From: Rutstroemia sp. NJR-2017a BVV2
Taxonomy: Eukaryota; Ascomycota; Leotiomycetes; Helotiales; Rutstroemiaceae
Direction: 5' to 3'
DNA length: 64,000 nt
Assembly: GCA_002946415.1 (NCBI GenBank)
Contig: NJPS01000077.1
Span: 369,556 to 433,555 of the forward strand
A program made the translations under genes and the position numbers. Below are positions 11,485-23,724 of the stretch, piece after piece (the first letter of the stretch is position 1; each line of letters opens with the position of its first letter). The notes beneath the pieces are model-generated. The model was not told where the DNA came from and ran no database searches. It worked only from the letters and a program-made list of their open reading frames with translations.

Positions 11485-14146
11485 ATGTCATTTCGAGGGG
11501 TATGGGAATTCCGTTGGAAGTTACCGTAATTCTTTCATTGCTAATTCGGAACAGTCTTCGAGTGAGAAGAAAGTCCACGGCGATGATGCCACGAACGAAG
11601 TGAACTTTGGCCATGGAACGGCAGATGATGCTGAATCCGGGGCTCTGGCCGTCTCAAGCAACACTATGCATCGTGATCTTAAGGTTTGTTGCGGAGTCCT
11701 GGCGTTTGGGAATGTGAATCTCTGCTAACCTTTCATCTTCGTATGTAGCCGCGTCATTTGTAGGTCTTCATGAGATACGCAAAATCTACAGAGCACTCAT
11801 ATTCTCAACTAGGCAGATGATTGCTATCGGTGGTGTCATTGTGAGTTGACATGGGATCTATTCCTCGAATAGTACTAACAATGTCCTTCCACAGGGTACC
11901 GGTCTTTTCTTAGGAACTGCAAGCGACCTCGAAAATGGTGGTCCGGCTGGATTACTAATTGGTTACTGTGTTATGGCTTCACTTTTATACTCCGTGATGG
12001 TACGACTAGACGGTTCAAGAATTCATACCTGTGGGCTGATTAGATTTGCAGGTCGCTTTGGGCGAGATGGTCTCCCAGTTTCCGCTTCCCGGTGGTCAAT
12101 TCGCGCTTGCTGGTCGTTTCGTCTCCCCTGAACTGGGTTTTGCCATGGGTGTTCTGTTTTGGTACAAGTACGTCCTTCCTGCCTTGAATTCTTCCTTGTG
12201 ATACAAAAAGCTAATAGAAACTTGCAACAGTTACATCAGTATGTCAATTTCCGATCTCCAGTACCATTCATTCTCTAATAATGCGCAGTCGTTCTTCCCG
12301 CAGAGATATCTGCAGCCGCCGTTCTTATTTCATACTGGACGCCAGCTGGTGACGTTGGTTCTACGTGCACTACCGGAATCTGCAACAACGCAATGTGGGT
12401 TGGTCTAATGCTCATCATTGTCGTAAGTACGATGAACCCCATGTACGGTGATTGCTCTACTAACGTCATTGATAGTGGACTATCAACTTCGCTGGAACGC
12501 GGGTTTTCGGTGAGACGGAATTCTGGTTCTGTTCGATCAAAGTAGGCTCAAATCAATCGGCAGTTGAATCATGCTGACAATATAGGTCATCACTATCGTC
12601 GGGTTGATTCTCGTCAGTATCGTCGTCACCGCTGGTGGTGGACCCAATCATCAAAGCATTGGGTTCCGTTTCTGGAACGAAACAGGTGGCTTTGTGCAAT
12701 ACAAAGGCATAGGTGAGCATCTGGTATGAACTCATGTAGGGTATAATCTAACGATTCATCTCTAGGTGGGGCAAAAGGACGCTTCCTGGGTTTCTTCAGT
12801 GGTACGTACTGGTTGACGTTAACTCTAAGTATATCCCATATTGATTTAGCTTTCCACAGTGTTGATAAGCGCTGCCTTCGCATTCATTGGTAGTGAGATC
12901 ACCGCTATTGCTGCAGCTGAAACAGCGAATGTAAGCGTGCTTTTCAACTTCCTTGTGTTCTTAACTGACCAACGCAGCCACGCAAAACTGTACCTCGTGC
13001 AATTAAGAGTGTCTGGATTCGACTTGTCTTGTGTAAGTGAAGAGTTTCCACGAAGGAATTTATGTGTATTTGCTGACGAAATCTCATCATAGTTTACATC
13101 TCCAGTGCCTTACTCGTAAGTACAAATCATCCATACTAACGGAAAATGCTAACAGGCAAAAAAGATTGGAATGCTAGTCTCCCCAAGCGACCCTTCATTG
13201 AACCTCAGCTCCACAGCAGCTAAGAGTCCGTTTGTGATTGCCATCCAGGTACGATCTTCCACACACCCCTTTAACCAACTCATGCTGATACCCCTCCTCC
13301 TAGAACGCCGGTATCAACGCTCTCCCATCCATCATCAACGCCGCCCTCCTCACATCAGCATGGTCCGCCGGATGTGCCGACTGCTACACCTCATCCCGTA
13401 CACTATACGGTCTAGCCGTCCGAGGCCAAGCACCAAAAATTCTCACCAAAACCAACAAGCAAGGTCTACCATGGGTATGCGTGCTCGTATCTTGCGTTTT
13501 TTCGCTGCTGTCGTTCATGGCCGCAGCACATGGCAAGGCCGGTACTGTGTTCGGCTATTGTATGTATTCTCCGTGTTGATATAAGACTTAACGCTTACAA
13601 CTCACAGTTGCGAACATGACGGCCATCTGCGGCATGATCTCATGGGCTTGCATTTTCTTTACATACATCCGTTGGTACAAGGGTTTGAAACTTCAAGGAA
13701 TCGACCGGAATAGTCTCCCGTACAAAGCACCACTGCAGCCGTATTTAAGTTACTGTAAGTGCCCATCCTACCCCATTCCATCCCATCATCCCATATCTCC
13801 CAAACCCAAAACTAACACCTCTCCCTCCAGACGGTATCTCGATCTGCATCATGGTAATAATCTTCGGCGGTTTCTCCGCATTTATCCACAAATTCGACAC
13901 CTCCGCATTCATCACGACATACTTCCCGATCCCGTTCTTCCTGGTGCTACTAGTGGGATATAAGCTCTGGCATAAGACGAAGGTGTATGATCTTGATAAG
14001 TTGGACTTTGTTACGGGTTCTTCCATTGAGGTGCCGGAGAAGGTAAGCTTATTGAGATGTTTTTGTATGTTAAGAGATTGTTACTGACTTTGATTGTATA
14101 GCCCTCGGCGAAATCGACGTGGAGGAGGATTTATGATAATATTTAG
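11485..14146 (+). CDS. Amino acid permease, APC superfamily (YAT type)
   Basis: A multi-exon gene for a ~12-TM plasma-membrane transporter. It begins with tiny coding exons: 11485-11499, 11555-11683, 11749-11759 and 11813-11840. These join to give RHLQMIAIGGVIGTGLFLGT, the hallmark first TM segment of fungal YAT permeases (Gap1/Put4-like H+ symporters). Later markers are VALGEMVSQFPLPGGQF, FVSPELGFAMGVLFWYN, SEITAIAAAETANPRK and LTKTNKQGLPW, all at their usual places. An 8-nt microexon (12231-12238) joins WYN to YIIVLPAEIS in frame. The last exon ends TWRRIYDNI at 14146. The N-terminal ~50 residues are hydrophilic and cytosolic. Substrate specificity is not readable. The start ATG at 11485 was chosen because it alone splices in frame (GTATGG donor, CTAATT branch). 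Confidence 0.88.
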
Positions 14147-16071
14147 TCTTGTGTATGCTTGTTAGGGAGAAAGAAGTGAATACGAGGCGTGTGTTTAGAT
14201 GGGGAATTGAGGGAAGTGGGTTATGATGGAGTTAGTTGACTCTTCTATGAGCTCCTGATGGTAGAACTAGAGCTCTATCTATATATGATTATTCTATGTT
14301 TACATTGTTCTATACCAGAAGTTAACCCATCGTTGAGCGTCTGCTGAGACGGTGCAAAGTGCAGTGTGAATGTAACTTGTATAGACATAAATCCACCCCA
14401 TTTTCCAACGGGGGTGTTCTATGGAGGTGCTCACGCAGATGCTCCGATCATCACACGGAGCTGAAGAGATGGCTGCCCCGCGCTTGAAGACTTCAATGTC
14501 CAATATGCGGAGCGGATGCACGACATACCAGTTGGAGATTTTCACGACGTCGATTAGCGCTGATCTGACCTGTAATATTTACTCATGGCGCTTGAAGTTG
14601 TTCATTGTAGTTTGAGCATAGATGTAGATACATCTGTATTGATACGCTCTACGGGTGAACTTTGCTGGGCTTATCGAGGTGAGAGGCTATTCTCTGCGTT
14701 TGGAAACGAATGATGGGGTGTGAAATTCATTACATGGTCCCCACCGAGAAATTGCTGAAGGCCGGCGAAAATCCCTAACGCTGGTTCAGTCAGCGCGGCG
14801 ACTACACCACGGGTAGATCACAGCGTGCCGTAAAGCTACAACTCACAGGAGTCGCATGTTCAACACACCTTGCGCACCTTCTACGTAGCTAATCATTCAC
14901 TGCTAGCTCCACCTCCTCAACTGGCTAGTACTTTACTAAGCAAAACGAAGCGAGTCCTTAGCTCCATTCCGGTCGGTTCCTTGCTATAAAAGGGTTCCTC
15001 TCCGCACGAGTTTGTATCTTTCTTAAACGCAAATCAAAGAGGTTTTAATGAAAAATGACAGGAGGGGAGAATTGGGGATTGGGTGTAGGACGTGTGCTGA
15101 GGGGTCGGGGTGAATCGTATCAACACTGTGATGAAGAGATATTTCGTTTCAGAGGGGGGTTTTCACTGCTGTCAGTTTTAGTGGTTGCTAACCACTGTCG
15201 TTGTTATTTTTATTGTAGTTCCTGGCTAATCACAGCACAGCTACGATTGCGTTGTGTTGTGTTGTCCTTTTGTGAATTGCGCTCAGCAAACCTTCGTCCT
15301 CGCAGTGACTTACGATGCCGATTCGACATTCCCTATGAGGCCCGTTGACATAACTGCGTGTAGTGAACCCTAGCTTACTTCGTGGAGCCGGCCTAGGTTA
15401 CAGTACTTCGCGACAGCGGTGGGAATCGCCTCAGAAATCTGATCCAAGTTGCTTTACGGTCGAGGATGACTAAGCTGGAACCGTCCTTGGTTCTCATCGA
15501 AAAGAATTCCCAACGACAGGAAATTTGGATAAATAGAAGGTCGGTAATTGTGTACGTAGCGCTACGGATGCTCGTCTCACGCGGAAATTGAAGATACAGC
15601 GGCAGAAAGTATACGCGGAAACGGTAGTTACCTGGGAGACGTTCAATGTAAGGTTATCTGGTAGTATATGAAAGTGAAGTGGTATTTTGAGGTGACTGTG
15701 AGGTAGTATTTTGGGGCTCTGCTCGCGGGGCCGACTTTTCATTCCGGCGGTATTACGTAATTGTAATACAAAATATTGGTTTTGCAAAAAGCTCGAACTA
15801 CGATGTCCAATTATGATGAAGCTGCTGAGAAATTCACATCAGCTTCTGCGATGCTGATTGGATCTCGTCGCAAGCCCTGCAAGCCACATCTGCCAGCTGG
15901 AAATGCTGTGCATATAACCGACGAGAACAGAGAATAGGCATCGATTTATTACATTCGAACCACACTAAAGCTTGGCTCACCTTAGCTAGTGTTTATTTCA
16001 TTCCCCCGAGAGTTCTTCTACAATTGTACACAATTGTACTGTTTACTTTCTATTCAATTTCGATATTCGAT
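14147..16071. other. Intergenic region
   Basis: 1.9 kb with only short, unconvincing ORFs (up to 97 codons) on both strands. No RNA gene, repeat or splice-linked coding frame found. The final ~100 bases before 16072 are T-rich leader sequence for the CorA-type gene. Confidence 0.55.
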
Positions 16072-19000
16072 ATGATGGAACGTGATCTATCGCCTCCACC
16101 GCCCCCACCTCGGCGTCAGGAAACGTTTCCAGTCTACCTCCCATCTAACTCCATTGCACCTCATCGAGGGCAACAACCTACGGGCGCATATGTATGTAGT
16201 TCTTAATTTCTGCGCTCGCATCTCGAAGAATCAGACTCGGAATATAACTCTCCTATCTAGAGATCACAAGATGCAGCAACACGTGGCTTCAGCCCATATT
16301 ATCCACCACCACCAATCCCTATATTCATGCCTTACATGGCATATGGCCAACAGCCAGTGCAGCCACCACCCCCTCCCAGTCCTAGAGAGTCACCAAGACC
16401 AAGATTTAGAAGTTCTAGAAGATCTAGGGCGGTACGTAGTGTTGAGTCTTTTGACGTAGATGAACGTCCGAGTCATTATCGCTCTGATGATTCATCATCC
16501 GACAATGAGTCCGAAGACGATCGGAAATTTTACATGCTTTCAACTGAAATCGAGGAGGATTCGGATGGTGACGATACATCTACTGTCGTCTATTCGTTCA
16601 CACCTTCCCGCAGCGCCGATGGAGGTTTTTCTGGCCAAGGGAGTAAAGAAGCAGAAGATAGTTCTTTGACAGAGAGAGAGGAGGAGCCGGTCATTCCAAA
16701 AGAGGACCGGTTCACCAAAAGTTTTCACATAGTGAACTCTTGCTATTCTGGTGAAGGATCCTTGAATGGCCCTCATACTGCTGACCTCACTATTGTGAAC
16801 GGCAATCATATAAAGCAAGGATCTTTATATCGGTGGATGTATAAACCCATGTCGTAATATCTCTACATAACAGTTGATCGTTAACGAATTCGCCAGACAT
16901 TTCACACGCAACTCGATGGAATTCGATGATTTCTCGGTAAGTCACTCCGGATCTGAGTTGGAATATCAACTGACTAGAAATCCAGACAGAGGCATTGCGC
17001 GTTCCTAGCCTCTCAGATATGGATAGAGAGAGCATTAGGAATTTAATTGCCCAAGTTCGCCGTCGGTTTATAAGACGAATCCAAATCCCCAACGGGCGAG
17101 CCGTGCAACATATGGAGCCGGGATGTATCCAGTCAGTGTTGCCTACTTCAAGTACAGATCAAACGATTATCCCACGCAGTCTTACTTGGATTTGCCTTCC
17201 TTATTTCACCCTCGAGCCATATTCTGGTCTACTCTCCGCAGACCGACCTTCTGCATTTCCAATTCAGACCTTAATGCAGGCCAAGTACTCTGGAGCTACA
17301 TACCAGCGAGATATGCAGCAGGCTGTCTGCCAAACTCAAGAAGGCGCACAGAATCATTGCTTTCATATTGCACAATTATGGTGCATTGTTCTTGATAACT
17401 GTAAACTCCAGCTATTTCATATTTTCCTCGTTGTCCTTAAAGGTATACTGATTTATGCAATAGCTCTTCTCCTCACGTACAGTCGAATGCCAGAGGATGC
17501 CCTTTGTAGTGACTTAATCACTAGGAGTTTCTTAACAAGTGCGCAACTAGCAGCCTCTGGTCCAAAAGTAAACTTATCTGTGCGCTACCGGGGCAATGTG
17601 ATGTGGTCCATCCCCGTGGAGGAGTGCCAGACTTGGTTTGTGAGTTGTGATAGTTGGCGTCTATTCTATGGACTCCGCGCTCATATGCTGACTATATTAC
17701 TGCTTAGGATTTCATATCACACTTCCGAGATTTCTGGCCCTGTCGTTTATCTTTTTTCTGGCACAAACGCCAAGTCACACCTGAAGATTGGCCCAAGATT
17801 ATGCACTTACCTCACCGTATAAATAACAGGATTACACTCGATCTGCAGTTTAGGTATGGCAATTCTATACAACTAGACAAGCTTCTTACTAACCACAATG
17901 TTAGCAAATTCGTTAACGCTCCAAAATCTCGCTTTCTCCATCCTACAGAACGAGAGAAATCCCAGGCCGATAAGGATAAATCAAACTCCGCCAAACTCCA
18001 GTCATCTCACAAAGAGAGTGGTACACCCACCGACCAACACAGAAAATTGCCTCCAGGGAATGTCCAAACTCCAAAAGAGTCCAATCAAAACACTGAAGTC
18101 ACTAAGCTTTCGATTTTAACTCGCTTGGATGGCGTTGCGCAACCTAATAACTCGATAGATGAAGTCATGCTAGAGGACCATATGGAAAAAGTTGAGGATT
18201 TCTTGATTCATCGAACAAGCTTCACGGATAGCAGGGCATACAAATCTTGCTCAAGTTTGCTTCGGACAGATGTACACTCTATGCTTGAGAACGAAGGAAA
18301 AGAACTGCTAAATTCTGATACGCCAACCGAAAAGTTGAAGGTCCATGAAGACATCATCGATATCTTCAACACTGCTGATTCTCTATTCCAATTCTTTTTA
18401 CCTATGACTAGTAAGACGCCGACTGCAATGAAATTCTGGGGAGCAGTACACCGGATCGTCTGCGTGAGTTGCATGAACCCGAGAAAAATTATGAACTCCT
18501 TTTTGACAGCTATAAACAGGGCAAGCGTAAAACCAGTTCAAATGATGGCAAATCAGAGACGCGGGATTTTGAACTACTTCCAAGCCGATCTCTTAAGCAT
18601 GTCCTTGATACGCTCAAACCCGTTGCAGTAAGGTTAACCGCTTGGAGTGATTTGCTCTCTCACGCCAAAGCATCCGACCATACACGCATTAAGGCGCCCA
18701 ATGAATTTCTACAAGCGTGGCTCCACCTTCTGATGGGGTTTATATATCTCAGCAAGGAGAATCACCACAGGAGCTACGATTTCATCTCCTCTGCAGAAAC
18801 ATTGATAGATCGAGGATTAAAAACAATTATCCAGTCTCTTTCCAAGAGAAATCTCTTAGAAAGTTCTGTGGTCTTGCCCCTGGAACTCGTGTCTTTAATG
18901 AGTCTGAAGCTGCTGCAAAGCATTACACCCGGCCATCCAGACATAACCAAGACTTACTCATCATATATAGATTCAATTGTAAGTCCTGTATTTAATATTC

Positions 19001-19999
19001 TTATACAAATGGAAGGTACAATTATACTAGCTCTACAAGCTGACTCACAGAGTACACTAGGAAGCGGATATTGTCATGAAACCTTCGGATAGGTCGCACG
19101 AGAAGCGACTTATGCAGCTCAAACATGAAATATCAACCATTCGCAAGATTATGGACAGCCAGAGGAGCATTTTCGATAAATTGAAAGAATACAACAGCAC
19201 TACATCTTCAAGATCTCCAAACCACAGGTCCGATGAGCCTCAAATTGTGACTTACGACCCTATAAGTGGGACTAGACACCTCTCAAGAACCTCAAGAACC
19301 ACCAGAGTGGAAGATTCACGTGTTCATCCTTCTTACAGGAGGGATTGTTATGACACGATGAAGCAAGAACCGGCGTACACAATGGATCCTCCCACCAATT
19401 TCAAACTCAAGTCAACTGACGCCGGAGGATATCGGCATTTGTTGCTACAGGAATGCACTATGCTTATTTATTCCCAGGATATCAACTTCATGGACTTTGA
19501 TTTTCAGGTCTCACAAGCCGAAGGAATTGTAAGTATAACTAACCTTCACCCAAATTCCTTTATCCTATTCACTATACCTATACATCTAACACGCAAACAG
19601 AACCGCAATAAAATAGATACAACCAAGGATCGCCAGGAGCAAGCCATCTATGCTTTTACCATCGTCACAATCATTTTCCTCCCCCTAAGCGCCGTAGCCA
19701 GCATCTTCGGCATGAACACAAACGATGTGCGGAATATGGATTTCGGTCAATGGATATACTGGGCCGTTGCTATCCCTGTTACGGTAGTTGTCATATGTTT
19801 GGGTCTGCTGTGGACTGGCGAGCTGGGGAATATTCTCGAATGGATTCTTTCTTTCAAGGCCGGCCAGAGACGATTCGCATATGAGCCTATTCGTGCAGAT
19901 GAGCGTATTCCTCGGCGTGCTCGTAATTACGAAGAGATGTACCCTCTGCCGCAGTTTGAATATCCGGAACGTACATACACTAGAAGGTATCGTGAGTAG
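16072..19999 (+). pseudogene. CorA-like Mg2+ transporter domain protein with an apparent 1-nt frameshift
   Basis: Nine exons, mostly with excellent splice sites: 16072-16191, 16261-16838, 16897-16936, 16986-17400, 17464-17639, 17708-17853, 17905-18978, 19061-19528, 19601-19999. The N-terminus is Pro-rich and acidic. Conserved blocks include RDMQQAVC, CFHIAQLWCIVLDNS and SLSKRNLLESSVVLPLELVS. The C-terminus has two TM segments with the CorA signature GMNT (SIFGMNTNDV) before WAVAIPVTVVVICLGLLW, followed by a cytosolic Arg-rich tail. Inside exon 7 the frame changes: FWGAVHRI is in one frame and RELHEPEKNYELLF, directly after it, is in another. The exon sum is one base short of frame. A 38-nt intron at 18446-18483 would restore frame but is too short and removes conserved residues. 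Either a pseudogene, a sequencing error, or an unusual decoding event. Confidence 0.78.
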
Positions 20000-20804
20000 T
20001 ATATTACGATGGGGCGAAACAGATAAGATCACTGGGGTTTTGGGCTGAGAGGTTGTCGAAGTAATTAAGGAGAATCTGGGAGCAAAGTTTCATTAAAATT
20101 GGATGACCAGTCGATGATATATCAAATTCAAACTGTTATCTATGAATGCTGCCTTGCTTTCTATCCTTCCTTGGTTTCTCTATGCCATGTAAGTATGAAG
20201 TTATATAGGATGAACCACTCGGAATGAATCCGAATGATCAGTTCCAGTTCCCTAGATATATTTTCGATTTTATGTTCACCCATTGTTTTTGTTGTTTTTC
20301 CTCGTGTCTAGCTCGCCCAAGAGCAGCATATATACAACCTTACACGACTACCTATCACTATCAACACATGCTGGTAAGTTAATACCACGCTCACTCAGAC
20401 CCACAACCCCAAATCACAAGTCCCAGCCAAGCAAAATCTACTCCAAAACAGCACCATCCGTGCAGGCATGTATGCATGCAATCAAGAGTAGCGTCCCCAT
20501 AAGGTGGAGCCACGGGCGTCCAAACCCCACTTCCATACCCCTCTCTTATCTAACCACACTAACTTAATACGGCGCCGACAATGATACGGACCACTCGCCG
20601 ACCCTACCGCAACCGCACTTATCTCCTGTCGACGCAATGCAATTTATCGGTTCCATCGGCGTTTATGCCGAAGAGGGGGAACTTGCGGGGGAGCTTATCT
20701 ATGCCTTACTTTACTTTACTTTACTTAAGCAGCATGTTGTGAATGCGACGTGCGATACAGAGAAGAGAGATTTGATTTGGAGTGGATTTCTCAATTGAGT
20801 CAAG
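20000..20804. other. Intergenic region with a short TTTAC repeat
   Basis: 0.8 kb between the CorA-type gene and the TauD gene. At about 20706-20727 the pentamer TTTAC/TTACT is repeated four times (direct repeat). No supported gene. It should contain the TauD promoter. Confidence 0.5.
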
Positions 20805-22236
20805 ATGGCTTCTGCTACTATGGCTACAACCAGAACATACGAAAACACATGTCCGCCGCCAGAGCGCGTGCTCAAGCTGCGCGGCGCACCAGCTTCGTTC
20901 CGGGATGGTGCGCTGACCATTACGCCGGTGCTGAGCGAGGGGTCGTCGTCGTTTGGGGCGGAGGTTGCGGGGGTGGATTGGAGTGAGCCTGTACCGGAGG
21001 AGATTGTTAGACAGGTTGGTTGTTTCCCTTCATTGAATAGTTGAGGCTATGGTTTGGAGATGAAGAGGGGGAGGAAAGTGCTGATGGGAGACGCAGTTGA
21101 TCGAACTTTCGAATAAATACGCCGTATTGGTGTTTCGACGCACGGGACTGGATAATGAGAGACATATTGCCTTTAGCAAGCAGCTGGGAGAGAAGCTGGA
21201 GGTGAATCCTTTCTTTTATGGGAGGGAGAATGATAGGGTGGGGGAGCCGTTTTTGTGGGATGTGGGGAAGTGAGTTATTCCGTTCCCTCGGGGTTCCGTT
21301 ATTTGTTCTGTTGCCTAGGGATGACTTGGTTGAGTTGATGACATAGATGGATGCTGATGAGATGAGTATTAGTATCGAGCTTGATGGGTCATTGGTGAAG
21401 CCTAATAGTCGAAGATGGCATCATAGCTTGGGAAATGCACTTTGGCATACAGTAAGTAAAAGGGATGGGAAGTAACGGGTTTAAGGTTAACGAGGATGTA
21501 GGACTCCTCGTATCACCAGCAACGCTCGAAATACTCGATCCTACTCTCGCACGGTAGTCCCGTTCGAGGAGGATCATGGACGCATTTCGCCGATACCCGT
21601 CGAGCATATGAAGATCTCCCACAAGAAACTAAAGACGAATTGGAGAATATGATAGTTGAGCACGAGTATGTTCCTTCCTGCAGTTGACTCCTCCAGTTTC
21701 GGTAGTTGATCATTAGCAGTCTATGGCATTCGAGGAAAATAGGCTCTCCAGAAGTCTATGGGAACCCTCTACCCCACGAACGTGCATTAAAGCCTCCTGC
21801 GTACCATAAGTTGGTACAGGTAGCGCCGGATGGAAGGAAGACGTTGTATCTCGCTGCGCACGCCAAACTCATCATTGGAAAGTCGTTTGAGGAGAGTCAG
21901 AGACTGATTTGGGGGTTCATTGATCACTGCACACAGCCGAAGGTAAGTTTCTGCTACGGTAAAATAATTGGCAAGGGAAGGCTCACAGGGTGGTAGTACG
22001 TGTTTAGTATGGAATGGTTGTCTGGCGGGGATATGGTTTGGTGGGACAACAGGTATGAGACTTTTCCTTGTATGTGGCGGACCTCTGGTTAATCATTCGA
22101 TGATAGACAATCTATGCACCGAGCAAATCCATATACAGAACAGATGACTGCAAGAGATGTAAGACGATCGACGATTATTGATGACGGTCCTCTAGCTTTT
22201 GGTGTATCAGCTCCGGAAAAGATGAATGCCGGATGA
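20805..22236 (+). CDS. TauD/TfdA-family 2-oxoglutarate/Fe(II) dioxygenase
   Basis: Seven exons (20805-21014, 21097-21269, 21367-21451, 21502-21665, 21717-21942, 21997-22052, 22107-22236) total 1044 nt and encode 347 residues. FGAEVAGVDWSEPVP is the usual TauD opening. The iron ligands are visible: HTD in ALWHTDSSY (this Asp lies just after an intron) and the distal His in WWDNRQSMHRANPY. RRSTIIDDGPLAFG contains the 2-oxoglutarate-binding Arg region near the C-terminus. The family hydroxylates taurine, other sulfonates or aryloxyacetates with decarboxylation of 2-oxoglutarate. The WDVGN...SRRWHHSLGNALWHTD pattern is closest in feel to fungal alpha-ketoglutarate-dependent 2,4-D dioxygenase-like proteins; the substrate is unknown. 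Start at the first Met (MASATMATTRTYEN). Confidence 0.88.
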
Positions 22237-23724
22237 GTAACTGGTGCTCCTGGTGTGCACAGCTCGTCATTCTAGTCAAATTTAACTTCCGGCCCGGGAG
22301 TAGTAAGAATCCGATAGACCGGTTCTTGAGAAGTTGATGTCATGATCCCACTGTCCTACCACACTGCCCAATGAGATGTGACCTCGTACCACCACCCACA
22401 CAACCTCTACCGAGGAAGCCTGGAACACAACGGCCACCACTTCGAAGCAAAAGACAGGCTGAGAAGGGGCGATCTCGGAGTCGCAGCACAATTGCTTGAA
22501 GAGCTCACCGAAGCTCGGGCCGGTGCCTCCTATGCATCTCATCCTGTGGAAATGAGGGTATTCGGAAATAGTTTGACTCCGACGGATGTCATGCTCCCTC
22601 GGAGGCTCCGATGGCATAATAAGTGGCTTTAGGCCCTTCTAGACTGATCGGTATTTCCGATTATTGCTACTTTCTTGAGTCTTCTTTTCGGATATTGTAG
22701 TTCTTCACATAGTTCAATAAATGCTTTCTCAGCCCTACATCTCACACATCCTGTCGGGTCAATCAACATGTCATTTGTTTGAATTTGGGAGTATGACCGT
22801 GTAAAAATTGAGATTTTCACTATTATATACACACCCCAGTATAGTCAAAGATGTTAGATTCTTGAGGATATATTCCAGTAATTACCAATTGATTCTATAC
22901 CACTGATAATATATCGGTTGTATTGAAATAGTACGAAGTTGATACTGCCAAAGTATTATTATTCTGGAACATAATATATTTCAGCTATTTCAACTTCCTA
23001 ATAATATAGTTTTGAAGCTAGAGGAAGAGGGGGAGGTACCTGGCCTTGACACTTAGCACTGACTTCCAGGGTAATCCTTCCTAGCCGGGTAGCTCTAGTA
23101 TCTTCCATTGAGCACTGCAGTATTTCAGTATATCCTCAATATTACCCAATTTGGCCGGTACTTACGGACATAGATGGTGACGACAATTCTCCATACGTAC
23201 ATAATTAGTGAGGCCGTAAGACCAGCAACCGAAATAGGGCCGCACACTACCCCCTACACTCAGTGTGACACCTCGTAAATTTCAAAACGTAAGATTTAGT
23301 ATCGTTTCGATGAGTAATCTAGTTCTATTGAATCTCGCACGGATATTCTTTCTATCTGCTTGTAAGCAAGCCGTCGTCTTTTCCTCCATATGAGCCTCAT
23401 CGGACAAGGTGCCAGTACTCGTATAATTGATGGGTAGGTATGCAAGCGACTAAAGACCGTATTGGGCTTAGCTGACCTATTTCTGTTCCTGCTTACCCGT
23501 CACTACCGGCATTTAACAATTTTTGGGTGTGTTTCCTAACTTTACAGCACCATCAACTTCTTCGAGACTCATCGTTATTGGACAGGCTGTTGTCATGGAA
23601 ATCCCATTTTGGAGCAAACAACCGAAGTTCGCTGTTACCCTGAGCACGGCAAGGCTCCCTCTTCACATAAACTTGCTCTTTTCTGGATGGGCATATGGCT
23701 TTTGATGCATGACTCCTTGGAGAG
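22237..23724. other. Intergenic, AT-rich island
   Basis: 1.5 kb upstream of the patatin/GTPase gene. 22800-23015 is markedly AT-rich (many TAT/ATA runs), unlike neighbouring coding DNA, and could be eroded repeat. Two overlapping ORFs at 22282-22632 lack any family motif. Nothing else is supported. Confidence 0.5.

Noticed and set aside
22282..22632. Overlapping ORFs on both strands after the TauD gene
   Set aside because: No recognisable domain or splice sites; neither strand is convincing.
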